Position numbers and translations under genes: made by a program | The notes under the pieces: generated by a model | Told to the model about the DNA's origin: nothing | Seen by the model: the letters and a program-made list of their open reading frames with translations, nothing else | Database searches by the model: none | Shown: piece by piece, positions 12,937 through 18,922 of the stretch | Numbering within the stretch: position 1 is the first letter of the stretch | Layout: the number at the start of each line of letters is the position of its first letter | DNA from: JANLSE01 sp038214135 | Lineage (GTDB): Bacteria; Chloroflexota; Chloroflexia; Chloroflexales; Roseiflexaceae | Length of the DNA stretch: 18,922 nucleotides | Reading direction: 5' to 3' | NCBI GenBank assembly: GCA_038214135.1 | Contig: JBBQSD010000124.1 | Location: forward strand, 1 to 18,922

Positions 12937-13587
12937 ATGCTTCATGCCATCGTTCCAGTGAAATCGCTGGCGCTCGCAAAAAGTCGCCTCAGCGAAATGC
13001 TCGATCAGGGCGAACGGCGAGCATTGGCGCTCGCGATGCTTGAAGATGTTCTGCGGCTGTTACAGGCAACACCGGTGATCGCCCGGTTTGGGGTAGTAAG
13101 CCGTGATACCACCGTTCTACGGATGGCCCATCGTATGGGTGCCGATAGGCTGATCGACCATGCAGACGATCTGAATGGTGCGTTGATCCAGGCGGCCACG
13201 CAGTATACACAAGCGGGTGCGCAGGCATTACTTGTGCTACACGCCGATCTGCCATTAGCAACCCCAGAAGAACTAGGGCGTATGGCGGAAGGGCTGGCAA
13301 GCGCAACGGATATCACGCTTGCGCCTGCCCGCGATGGTGGCACGAATGCGCTTGCCTGTGTTGCGCCGCATCCGTTACCGTTTTTGTTTGGCGGGCGCAG
13401 CCTGGAACGACATGTTCGTGCGGCACACGAGCAGCGGCTTACGCCACATCTGGTTCGATCAAGCGGATTGGAGCGTGATATTGATCGACCCGAGGATTTG
13501 ATCTGGTTGCTTGAGACTCCTGGCGAAACAGCAGCACAACGGTTTGTTCGCCAGCTTGGCATCCTTGAACGAGCAGCCTGTGTGTGA
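12937..13587 (+). CDS. cofC: 2-phospho-L-lactate guanylyltransferase (CofC/FbiD)
   Basis: This 216-residue cytosolic GT-A-type nucleotidyltransferase activates phospholactate or, in most bacteria tested, phosphoenolpyruvate with GTP for CofD. It opens with HAIVPVKSLALAKSRLSEML, where the PVKxxxxAKSRL loop binds the nucleotide. VLHADLPLATPEEL (about 109-122) carries the metal-binding aspartate, ITLAPARDGGTNAL (about 130-143) is the family substrate loop, and LERDIDRPEDLIWLL lies near the C-terminus. The length is typical. Whether the substrate is phosphoenolpyruvate, phospholactate or phosphoglycerate cannot be read with confidence, though the neighbouring reductase favours phosphoenolpyruvate. 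AAGGAG precedes the ATG by 11 bases, longer than usual, and no better start is in frame. The stop is followed after 11 bases by the second long repeat module. Confidence 0.93.
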   Translation: MLHAIVPVKSLALAKSRLSEMLDQGERRALALAMLEDVLRLLQATPVIARFGVVSRDTTVLRMAHRMGADRLIDHADDLNGALIQAATQYTQAGAQALLVLHADLPLATPEELGRMAEGLASATDITLAPARDGGTNALACVAPHPLPFLFGGRSLERHVRAAHEQRLTPHLVRSSGLERDIDRPEDLIWLLETPGETAAQRFVRQLGILERAACV

Positions 13588-13598
13588 TGGAACCAAGC

Positions 13599-13720
13599 AT
13601 TCAGGAGTCAGGAGTCAGGAGTCAGAATACCAAGAACCCGTGGAGGGTGCGGACCTGTGTGTCCGCCCAATACCAACCAAGAACCGAGAACCCGTGTAGG
13701 GGCGAACCTTGTGTCCGCCC
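13599..13720 (+). repeat. Long repeat module, second copy: heptamers plus two hairpin units
   Basis: ATTC, three AGGAGTC heptamers and AGAAT (13599-13628) lead directly into CCAAGAACCCGTGGAGGGTG and a hairpin unit (GCGGAC 13649-13654 with GTCCGC 13661-13666). A second unit follows (GGGCGAAC 13700-13707 with GTCCGCCC 13713-13720, one G-T pair). Bases 13599-13651 are identical to the inverse of 6136-6188. The spacer 13588-14059 has no supported gene. Confidence 0.9.
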
Positions 13721-13774
13721 GAGAACCACGGAACAAACCCAGAACAAGGACTAAACATATACCACAATGATTTC

Positions 13775-13985
13775 TCGATCACAGCCGCGGCATGACCACC
13801 AAACAATGGGAAGCAACTGACATGGCTTGCGCGTCGGGTACCCTCTGGGTGCCGCAGCGCCTGGCCGCAGGAAGGTTGCCGGGGTATCCTTTGGGTCTGG
13901 CACCCAAAACCGGGTGCCCTCTGGGCGGGAACGGTTTCTTGCCGCCCGCCGCGCGCAGTGGCACGATTGAGAATTGAACGGTTTC
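13775..13985 (+). repeat. Composite dispersed repeat, copy 2
   Basis: In order: TCGATCACAGCCGCGGCATG (13775-13794); TCGGGTACCCTCTG with GTGCCGCAGCGCC (13834-13862); stem-forming stretches such as TTTGGGT...ACCCAAA; and a 47-base tandem duplication whose units start at 13929 and 13976 (GAACGGTTTCTTGCCGCCCG onward). Copy 1 lies inverted at 5465-5850 and a diverged copy 3 at 15161-15310. Confidence 0.75.
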
Positions 13986-14014
13986 TTGCCGCCCGCCACG
14001 CGCAGTGGCATAAT
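13986..14014 (+). promoter_or_regulatory. Promoter of the F420-dependent oxidoreductase gene, inside a repeat unit
   Basis: TTGCCG (13986-13991) and CATAAT (14009-14014) are 17 bases apart, a sound sigma-70 arrangement. The predicted start near 14021 gives a leader of about 39 bases with AAGGAG at 14047-14052. The element is the second unit of a 47-base tandem repeat. The first unit has CACGAT in place of CATAAT, so two substitutions separate a poor -10 from a good one. Confidence 0.5.
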
Positions 14015-14059
14015 CCGGGCGTATAGCCCAAGAACGAAGAATCGAGAAGGAGTAACCTC

Positions 14060-15052
14060 ATGGGAATTATTGGATACGCCGCAGCACTGGAACAATTCCA
14101 CCCAACCGATTTGCTGCGCTACAGCCAGTTGGCAGAGCAGAACGGGTTTGGTGGTATCATGGCCGCCGATCACTTCCAACCCTGGGTGCCAGCCCAGGGC
14201 CATAATGCCTTCGTGTTCAGCTGGATGGCGGCATTGGGTGCCACAACCGAGAAAGTATCCTTCGGGCCGGGCGTCACATGCCCATCATTCCGCTACCACC
14301 CGGCCGTTGTCGCTCAGGCCGCCGCAACGCAAGCCGCCATGACACCAGGGCGCTTCTGGCTTGGGCTCGGCAGTGGCGAGGCGCTCAATGAACATGTTGT
14401 TGGCGGAGTCTGGCCAGAACCACACATTCGGCTGCAGATGATGCAGGAGGCAATTGGCATCATCAAAAAGCTGTTCAGTGGCAAAGTCGCCAAGCACGAT
14501 GATGGCAAATATTTCAGCATGGAGCGCGTGCGATTATGGACCCTGCCCGAAGTGGCGGCACCGATTCTGGTAGCAACTGCCGGGCCGATCACGGCTGAAT
14601 GGACGGGCCGCGAGTGCGATGGCATCATTACCCCAAGCGCCAGCCTGGATAAACTGAAGATGCTGCTTGGCAAATTCGAGGATGGTGCCCGCAAAGCCGG
14701 GAAGGACGCCAGCACGATGCCGAAGATGTTGCAGGTGCATCTCTCCTGGGCCGATACCTATGAAGAAGCGTTACAGAGTGCATTGACCGAATGGCCAAAT
14801 GGTGGCATGCCCTTCCCCAAACAGGATATTCGCTCGCCCGAGGATTTCGCCGAAATCGCCAAGCTCGTGCGGCCCGAGAACTTCAAGAACCGAATGATCA
14901 TCTCACCGCATATAGAAGAACACCGCGAGAATCTGCAACGCTTCATCGATCTGGGCTTCAACGAAATCCATGTCCATAATGTTGGCCGCAACCAGGAACA
15001 GTTCATCAAGGCGTTTGGGGAACAGGTGATTCCCAATCTGAAGTGGAGCTGA
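14060..15052 (+). CDS. F420-dependent LLM-class oxidoreductase, FGD-like
   Basis: This 330-residue soluble (beta/alpha)8-barrel enzyme should move hydride between F420 and an organic substrate. It aligns by eye along its length with mycobacterial F420-dependent glucose-6-phosphate dehydrogenase (FGD1): GYAAALEQFHP at the start, AADHFQPW (35-42), FSWMAALGATTEKV, PSFRYHPAVVAQA (75-87) and LGSGEALNE (103-111). The catalytic His40, Trp44 and Glu109 of FGD1 correspond to His38, Trp42 and Glu107. Of the residues that bind glucose-6-phosphate phosphate in FGD1, lysine 259 (here in PFPKQDI) and arginine 283 (here in FKNRMI) seem kept, but lysine 198 falls in TPSASLDK, where no lysine aligns. So it is F420-dependent with fair certainty, but glucose-6-phosphate may not be its substrate. 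The start has AAGGAG with seven bases of spacing and follows the repeat-derived promoter. It may be a local consumer of the cofactor made by the upstream genes. Confidence 0.88.
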   Translation: MGIIGYAAALEQFHPTDLLRYSQLAEQNGFGGIMAADHFQPWVPAQGHNAFVFSWMAALGATTEKVSFGPGVTCPSFRYHPAVVAQAAATQAAMTPGRFWLGLGSGEALNEHVVGGVWPEPHIRLQMMQEAIGIIKKLFSGKVAKHDDGKYFSMERVRLWTLPEVAAPILVATAGPITAEWTGRECDGIITPSASLDKLKMLLGKFEDGARKAGKDASTMPKMLQVHLSWADTYEEALQSALTEWPNGGMPFPKQDIRSPEDFAEIAKLVRPENFKNRMIISPHIEEHRENLQRFIDLGFNEIHVHNVGRNQEQFIKAFGEQVIPNLKWS

Positions 15053-15058
15053 ACGAGT

Positions 15059-15074
15059 ATTCAGGAGTCAGAAT
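15059..15074 (+). repeat. Short heptamer repeat (single-unit form)
   Basis: ATTCAGGAGTCAGAAT, the minimal form with one full heptamer and the ATTC...GAAT ends. It begins seven bases after the oxidoreductase stop and abuts the MITE-like element at 15076. Confidence 0.8.
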
Positions 15075-15075
15075 G

Positions 15076-15131
15076 CCCTCACCCCCGGCCCCTCTCCCAT
15101 TGGGAGAGGGGCGGCGCAGCAGGGATGAGGG
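15076..15131. repeat. MITE-like element with CCCTCACCCC terminus, short form
   Basis: CCCTCACCCCC (15076-15086) opens it and GATGAGGG closes it. Inside is a perfect 12-base palindrome, GCCCCTCTCCCA (15088-15099) against TGGGAGAGGGGC (15101-15112). At about 56 bases it is half the length of the copies at 8980 and 17700 and has one stem-loop instead of two. It could act as a factor-dependent terminator or RNA-stabilising stem; no U-tract follows. Confidence 0.8.
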
Positions 15132-15160
15132 AACAAGCGTACAAGATCCATAAACATACA

Positions 15161-15310
15161 TTGATCGCAGCCGAGGCATGATCAACAGTCCATGGGATGC
15201 TACCGAGCTATATTCGGGGTTCGGGGCAAGGCCCCGACCGTGGGTCGTGGCCGGGGTACCTTTTGGGGCTGGTACCCCCGGACGGAACCGCCCTGACCGC
15301 CGGGCGCGTA
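15161..15310 (+). repeat. Composite dispersed repeat, diverged copy 3
   Basis: It begins TTGATCGCAGCCGAGGCATG, matching the head of the copy at 13775, and later has GGGGTACCTTTTGGGGCTGG, matching 13887 onward. It holds two clean stems: TCGGGGC-AAG-GCCCCGA (15221-15237) and GGGGTACC (15253-15260) against GGTACCCC (15271-15278). A decayed heptamer remnant (ATTCTGAGTGCTGACTCCTA) follows near 15336-15355. No gene is seen in 15053-15374. Confidence 0.6.
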
Positions 15311-15374
15311 GCCTAAACGACAAACGCAGATCTATTCTGAGTGCTGACTCCTAAATAGATAAAAGGAACATGCC

Positions 15375-16241
15375 ATGAAACTCAAATCAATCGTTGAATC
15401 GGGCGACCCAGAGAAGGTCGCTGGTGGCTTTCAGTTTCTTGAAGGGCCGGTATGGCATCCAGAAGGATTTCTGCTGTTTTCCGATATCCCTGCCGCCAAG
15501 ATCTACAAATGGTCTCCCGATGGTACACTCTCGGTGTGGCGCGATGGCAGCGGTAACTCAAATGGATTAACCTTCGACAGACAGGGTGGCCTGGTGGCAT
15601 GCGAACACGGCAACCGCCGCGTCTCGCGTACACTCGCCGATGGAACAATTGTAAGCATTGCCGAATTTTATAATGGCAAGCGCCTCAACCGACCAAATGA
15701 TCTAGTGGTCAAATCGGATGGCACCGTGTACTTTACCGATCCGCCATATGGCAAGAACCCTGGCGAGCCAACCAATCCCGCCGATATCGAACAGCCCTGC
15801 AATGGCGTCTATCGGGTGCTAACCAATGGAACCCTTGAACTCGTTGCCGATGATTTTGAGCGCCCAAATGGGCTAGCCTTCTCACCCGATGAGTCGATCC
15901 TGTATATCGATGATTCTGCTCGCCGCCATGTGCGTGCCTTCGATATGCTGCCCAACGGAACGCTGGCGAACTCGCGGATTGTTGCTGATCTGGATCACCC
16001 GCAGCCTGGATCACCGGATGGAATGAAGATCGACACTCAGGGGAATCTGTATGTTGCTGGTGCAACCGGAGTATGGGTGTTCACACCAGAGGGCGAGCAT
16101 TTGGGGGTAATTGTCACACCAGAACGGCCTGCTAATCTGGCCTGGGGTGATGCTGATCGGCAGACGCTGTATGTTACTGCGCGAACATCACTCTACCGCT
16201 TCCGTACGCATGTACCAGGGATGCTCGTGCAGTACGACTAA
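15375..16241 (+). CDS. SMP-30/gluconolactonase family lactonase
   Basis: This 288-residue six-bladed beta-propeller enzyme probably hydrolyses a sugar lactone, using one divalent metal. Metal ligands seen by comparison with SMP-30 and bacterial gluconolactonases are Glu23 (FLEGPVWH), Asn165 (ERPNGLAFSPD) and Asp215 (GSPDGMKID). Other family marks are NSNGLTFDRQGGLVACEHGN (61-80), LNRPNDLVVKSDGTVYFTDP (104-123) and YGKNPGEP. No signal peptide is present, so it is cytosolic. The length is typical. The start has AAGGA seven bases upstream; an ATG five bases earlier is out of frame. The gene precedes the enolase-superfamily gene by 245 bases, and together they suggest oxidation-type catabolism of a sugar acid (lactone opening, then dehydration). 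The exact lactone is unknown. The two genes probably have separate promoters. Confidence 0.9.
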   Translation: MKLKSIVESGDPEKVAGGFQFLEGPVWHPEGFLLFSDIPAAKIYKWSPDGTLSVWRDGSGNSNGLTFDRQGGLVACEHGNRRVSRTLADGTIVSIAEFYNGKRLNRPNDLVVKSDGTVYFTDPPYGKNPGEPTNPADIEQPCNGVYRVLTNGTLELVADDFERPNGLAFSPDESILYIDDSARRHVRAFDMLPNGTLANSRIVADLDHPQPGSPDGMKIDTQGNLYVAGATGVWVFTPEGEHLGVIVTPERPANLAWGDADRQTLYVTARTSLYRFRTHVPGMLVQYD

Positions 16242-16257
16242 AGTCCGCATGTGGTCT

Positions 16258-16283
16258 GTCATGCTGAACGACGTGAAGCATCT
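16258..16283 (+). repeat. Single arm of a GTCATGCTGAACG...GAAGCATCT repeat
   Basis: GTCATGCTGAACGACGTGAA followed by GCATCT. It is related to the arms of the inverted repeat at 1815-1899 (GTCATCCTGAGTGAAG...GAAGGATCT) but unpaired here. The rest of the spacer 16242-16486 shows no gene. Confidence 0.6.
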
Positions 16284-16444
16284 TGCATTCTGATTCCATC
16301 CGCCAGATCCTTGGCTCAAAGATACGGTAATGATTGCCAAGCGGCAATTTGGGATGGATCATGCATTGATCATGTGCCATATCAGCCTATCCGCTCCGCT
16401 GCGGATAGTGTCCATCCCTCAGTGCTGACGAGTATAACTGGCGC

Positions 16445-16450
16445 TATAAT
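16445..16450 (+). promoter_or_regulatory. Candidate -10 element of the enolase-superfamily gene
   Basis: A perfect TATAAT; the upstream -35 is weak (CTGACG at 16425, spacing only 14). The predicted start near 16457 coincides with an in-frame GTG, raising the possibility of a leaderless longer form of the protein. Confidence 0.4.
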
Positions 16451-16486
16451 CAGATCGTGTCAACCAATCTGAGAAACGAGGCAATG

Positions 16487-17686
16487 ATGCCAATCACAAT
16501 CACCAACGTCCGCACGATTCTAACAGCACCAGCCGGAATTCGCCTGGTTGTGGTTAAGATCGAGACATCCGAACCAGGGTTGTATGGCCTGGGCTGTGCG
16601 ACCTTTACCCAGCGTTATGCCGCCGTCGCCACCACAATCGATACCCACCTGCGCCCGTTCTTGTTGGGCAAGGACGCTCAACGGATCGAGGATATCTTTC
16701 AGACAAGCATGGTCAATGCGTACTGGCGCAATGGCCCGATCATGAACAACGCGATCTCCGGCGTTGATATGGCGCTGTGGGATATCAAGGGCAAGCTGGC
16801 CAACCTGCCACTCTACCAGCTGTTTGGCGGCAAGTGTCGCGAGGCTGCCGCACTCTATCGCCACGCGGATGGCACCAGCCCCGAAGCGGTTGCCGATGAT
16901 GTGCAGCGCTATGTCGAACAGGGCTACCAATATGTGCGCTGCCAGATCGGCGGCTATGGTGGCCGTGGCGAGCGCCGGCCAGCCCCCGATGGTGCACTGC
17001 CAGGCGCATACTATGATCCGGTGCGCTATGCCCGTGCCGTTCCTACCGTGTTCGAAAAGGTGCGCCAGCAGGTTGGGCCGGATGTCGAACTGCTCCACGA
17101 TGTCCACGAACGCCTGCAACCATCACAGGTCATTCAACTGGCCAAAGCGCTCGAACCCTATCGGCTGTTCTTTCTGGAAGATCCACTGCCGCCAGAGCAG
17201 GTCGAATGGTTCCGCACCCTGCGCCACCATACCGTTACCCCGATTGCGATGGGTGAGCTGTTTGTGAATGTGCGCGAATGGATTCCGCTGGTTGCCGAGC
17301 AACTGATCGATTTCACCCGTGCCCATATCAGCGCAATCGGTGGGATCACCCCGGCGCGCAAGATGGCCGCATTCTGTGAGCTGTATGGTGTTCGCACTGC
17401 CTGGCACGGCCCCGGCGATGTCTCACCAGTCGGCCATGCCGCCAATCTGCACCTCGATCTCAGCAGCCCCAACTTCGGTGTACAGGAATGCTACGATTTC
17501 CCCGATAGTGTGCGCGAGGTCTTCCCTGGCTGCCCCGAGATCCGTGGTGGCTATATGTACCCGAACGACAAACCAGGCCTGGGGATCGATATCGATGAAC
17601 AGCTGGCCGCCAAATATCCCTGCACCGATTTCCTGGATGAATGGACCCTGGCGCGTCTACCGGATGGAACCTCGGCCCGCCCGTGA
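16487..17686 (+). CDS. Enolase-superfamily sugar-acid dehydratase, mannonate dehydratase/RspA-like
   Basis: This 399-residue cytosolic magnesium enzyme matches the ManD/RspA branch of the enolase superfamily, which dehydrates six-carbon sugar acids. By eye it follows E. coli RspA throughout: GKDAQRIEDIFQ (61-72), AYWRNGPIMNNAISGVDMAL (78-97), LLHDVHERL (202-210), FFLEDPLPP (228-236), PIAMGELF (252-259), AWHGPGDVSPV, NFGVQE and a late GYMYPNDKPGLGIDIDE. Metal ligands are Asp205, Glu231 and Glu257; catalytic His207 and His307 are present. In HGPGD the residue after glycine is proline (309), as in the low-activity RspA-type enzymes I recall rather than the alanine of efficient mannonate dehydratases, so the true substrate is uncertain. 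The start at 16487 has GAGG five bases upstream and matches the family N-terminus; the ATG at 16484 and a GTG at 16457 are alternatives. It probably works with the adjacent gluconolactonase. Confidence 0.88.
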   Translation: MPITITNVRTILTAPAGIRLVVVKIETSEPGLYGLGCATFTQRYAAVATTIDTHLRPFLLGKDAQRIEDIFQTSMVNAYWRNGPIMNNAISGVDMALWDIKGKLANLPLYQLFGGKCREAAALYRHADGTSPEAVADDVQRYVEQGYQYVRCQIGGYGGRGERRPAPDGALPGAYYDPVRYARAVPTVFEKVRQQVGPDVELLHDVHERLQPSQVIQLAKALEPYRLFFLEDPLPPEQVEWFRTLRHHTVTPIAMGELFVNVREWIPLVAEQLIDFTRAHISAIGGITPARKMAAFCELYGVRTAWHGPGDVSPVGHAANLHLDLSSPNFGVQECYDFPDSVREVFPGCPEIRGGYMYPNDKPGLGIDIDEQLAAKYPCTDFLDEWTLARLPDGTSARP

Positions 17687-17699
17687 TGAATGCTTTCTG

Positions 17700-17811
17700 C
17701 CCTCATCCCCCAGCCCCCCTTCTCCCATTGCCAGGGAGAAAGGAAGCAAATGACCCATTGCAAACCCTTTACACCCCTCTCCTCGTTTGGGAGAGGGGAT
17801 GGGATGAGGGG
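17700..17811. repeat. MITE-like element with CCCTCATCCC termini, long form
   Basis: Perfect 10-base terminal inverted repeats, CCCTCATCCC (17700-17709) and GGGATGAGGG (17801-17810), enclose two stem-loops (TTCTCCC...GGGAGAA and CCCCTCTCC...GGGAGAGGGG). It begins 14 bases after the stop of the enolase-superfamily gene. Same family and architecture as 8980-9094. Confidence 0.85.
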
Positions 17812-18043
17812 CATCAAGTGGGCACCGATTTGCCGGAAAGCACGTCGGTGGCCGAGGCATCGTTCTTGCCTCCATGCAGCTATTGTGCAAGGCAGCGCTG
17901 CTCGTATGCTGCTAGGAGTGGGTAAATCGCAGGTGTTGGGTAGGCAAGTACTCGCTCTAGCGAACCGTTGTATCCGCCGATACACATGAGAGAGCATGGC
18001 GTGCCTGCGTGTCCGCCCGCGCTGATGACTGACGGCTGACCGC
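17812..18043. repeat. Spacer with repeat remnants between convergent genes
   Basis: No gene is supported. It contains a GCCGAGGCATCG fragment like the head of the composite repeat (near 17850), the second copy of the 21-base repeat (17903-17923) and a decayed hairpin unit (GCGTGTCCGCCCGC, near 18008). A GATGACTGACGGCTGACCGC tail resembling a diverged heptamer repeat lies near 18024-18042. The rightward and leftward genes converge here. Confidence 0.5.
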
Positions 18044-18922
18044 TTATGGCGCAGGTGCAGGTGTCGCAACAACCGCAGGTGCAGTTGTTTCAACAGGCGT
18101 AGGGATGGCTGTGGCAATCGGCGTGACCGTTCCAGTCATCGATGTACTATACTGGAGCGTCTCCACGTCGAAGAAAAACCGGGTTCCATCATCGGCTTGC
18201 ACGGTTAGCCGATAGCCCTGCGAGTCGATGATCCGTACCGGGCCGACCCGACGTGGGGTGGGATGGCCTGAAGAAGGATGGGGGCCATGTGGTTTATCTG
18301 GTATGAATGGCACGCCAGACATCGTAAGGAAGGCTTGTCCGGGATCCGCTGCTTGATAACAAGCATATATTTGGGTCACGTAATCACCAATCACATCCTG
18401 CCACATGTTGGTGCATTGGGTGCTTGGGTAATCAACCGACATCTTTGCGGTTCCTGGATCGAACTCCATGATCCCGCGTGCCACTTCCGGGGTTGGATAG
18501 ATGCCACCCGGCGGGGTTGGTTGGAGGGTGGGCAGAATGGGCGTGCGTGGTGCGAGCGCAATCTCAGTGGCCCGATGTTCCGCTGCACGCATTTCCGAAT
18601 CGAGCGCTTGGCGCAGCGCCGCACGATACGCCTCGCTGATATTCGGATCGGCGATTTGGGTTTGATATTGAACAATTAATCCGTAGTCGGGGTAGGATTG
18701 GTAGATGTTGGCGGTTGCTGCGGCCTCCTGCACCGGGATGAGCATGGAAGGACGGATCGTATCCTCGCCAGTCGGATTGCCACTGGTTGGCACTACCCGT
18801 GTACCGATGATCGGTGTAATTCCCCCTTCGTCGTTTAGGTTAACGGTTGATGGTACGGCCAGTTGTGTGATCAGTGGTTCAGGTGTGGATAGTTGCGGCG
18901 CAGCACTGCGCTCCGGCGCTGG
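18044..18922 (-). CDS. Hypothetical Pro/Thr-rich protein, C-terminal part (runs off right edge)
   Basis: Reading leftward, 292 codons are open from the window edge to a TAA at 18044-18046; the true start lies outside. I do not recognise a named family. The visible part begins with a Pro/Ser/Thr-rich stretch, has a charged helical segment (ISEAYRAALRQALDSEMRAA), a linker (ILPTLQPTPPGGIYPTPEVA), and a compact domain with STQCTNMWQDVIGDYVTQIY and ACYQAADPG, whose two cysteines could form a disulfide. It then has RVGPVRIIDSQGYRLTVQAD, which reads like a small beta domain, and a Pro/Thr/Ala-rich tail (TPIATAIPTPVETTAPAVVA). Such linkers are typical of exported or cell-surface Chloroflexota proteins, so a signal peptide or lipobox may lie upstream of the edge. 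A GTG at 18793 could be taken as a start, but the frame clearly continues with similar composition, so this is an edge-truncated gene. Confidence 0.7.
   Translation of the reverse strand, partial: PAPERSAAPQLSTPEPLITQLAVPSTVNLNDEGGITPIIGTRVVPTSGNPTGEDTIRPSMLIPVQEAAATANIYQSYPDYGLIVQYQTQIADPNISEAYRAALRQALDSEMRAAEHRATEIALAPRTPILPTLQPTPPGGIYPTPEVARGIMEFDPGTAKMSVDYPSTQCTNMWQDVIGDYVTQIYACYQAADPGQAFLTMSGVPFIPDKPHGPHPSSGHPTPRRVGPVRIIDSQGYRLTVQADDGTRFFFDVETLQYSTSMTGTVTPIATAIPTPVETTAPAVVATPAPAP

Noticed and set aside
13615..14203. Minus-strand frames of 148 and 150 codons
   Set aside because: They span the second repeat module and the start of the oxidoreductase gene and translate repeat sequence.
15088..15112. 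Rho-independent terminator after the oxidoreductase
   Set aside because: The 12-bp stem is strong but no T-tract follows, so it is listed as a repeat with only possible terminator function.
16520..17119. Minus-strand frame of 199 codons
   Set aside because: It is a shadow of the enolase-superfamily gene; no family resemblance.
1..18922. Anti-phage defence island or other new system built from the methyltransferase, Uma2 and regulator genes
   Set aside because: These genes are far apart, on different strands and interleaved with metabolic genes; nothing in the sequence ties them into one system.

Overview
The window looks like chromosome from a filamentous member of the Chloroflexota. This is an inference from gene content (Uma2 nuclease, BTAD/AAA regulator, bacterial F420 genes, Eis-like acetyltransferase) and from the very repeat-rich spacers. 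No rRNA, tRNA, phage, integrase, transposase or CRISPR-cas gene was seen. Seventeen protein genes are supported. One runs off each edge: a DNA methyltransferase N-terminus at the left and a Pro/Thr-rich, probably exported protein at the right.

Layout. 1-194 (-) is the start of a site-specific DNA methyltransferase. 195-705 is a repeat-filled divergent spacer. Two unrelated aldo/keto reductases converge on a spacer with an inverted repeat (706-1683 + and 1977-2981 -). 3140-5398 (-) is a BTAD-AAA transcriptional regulator with an unusually short C-terminus. 5399-6216 is a long repeat module. 6217-8116 (-) is a two-gene operon of a PhnP-like metallo-beta-lactamase-fold hydrolase and a GT4 glycosyltransferase. 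Everything from 8188 to 17686 reads rightward: cofE, a dehydro-F420-0 reductase-like nitroreductase, an Eis-like N-acetyltransferase, a Uma2 nuclease, cofD, cofC, an FGD-like F420-dependent oxidoreductase, an SMP-30/gluconolactonase and a mannonate-dehydratase-like enolase-superfamily enzyme.

Function. cofC, cofD, cofE and the nitroreductase together cover the late steps of cofactor F420 synthesis: making the activated three-carbon intermediate, transferring it to FO, reducing the dehydro form and adding glutamate. The FO synthase genes (cofG/cofH or fbiC) are absent and must lie elsewhere. The FGD-like enzyme next to cofC is a plausible user of the cofactor. The gluconolactonase and the enolase-superfamily enzyme suggest a small sugar-acid pathway.

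The most unusual content is between the genes. At least five dispersed repeat families recur: heptamer tandem repeats (GGAGTCA), 8-bp hairpin units with compensatory stem changes, MITE-like elements starting CCCTCACCCC placed just after stop codons, CATCCTGAG-type elements, and a composite repeat. Heptamers, hairpins and composite repeat are joined in the same order into one module that occurs twice in opposite orientation (5421-6188 and 13599-14014), with a 53-base identical stretch, bracketing the F420 gene block. One repeat copy appears to have become the promoter of the F420-dependent oxidoreductase gene.
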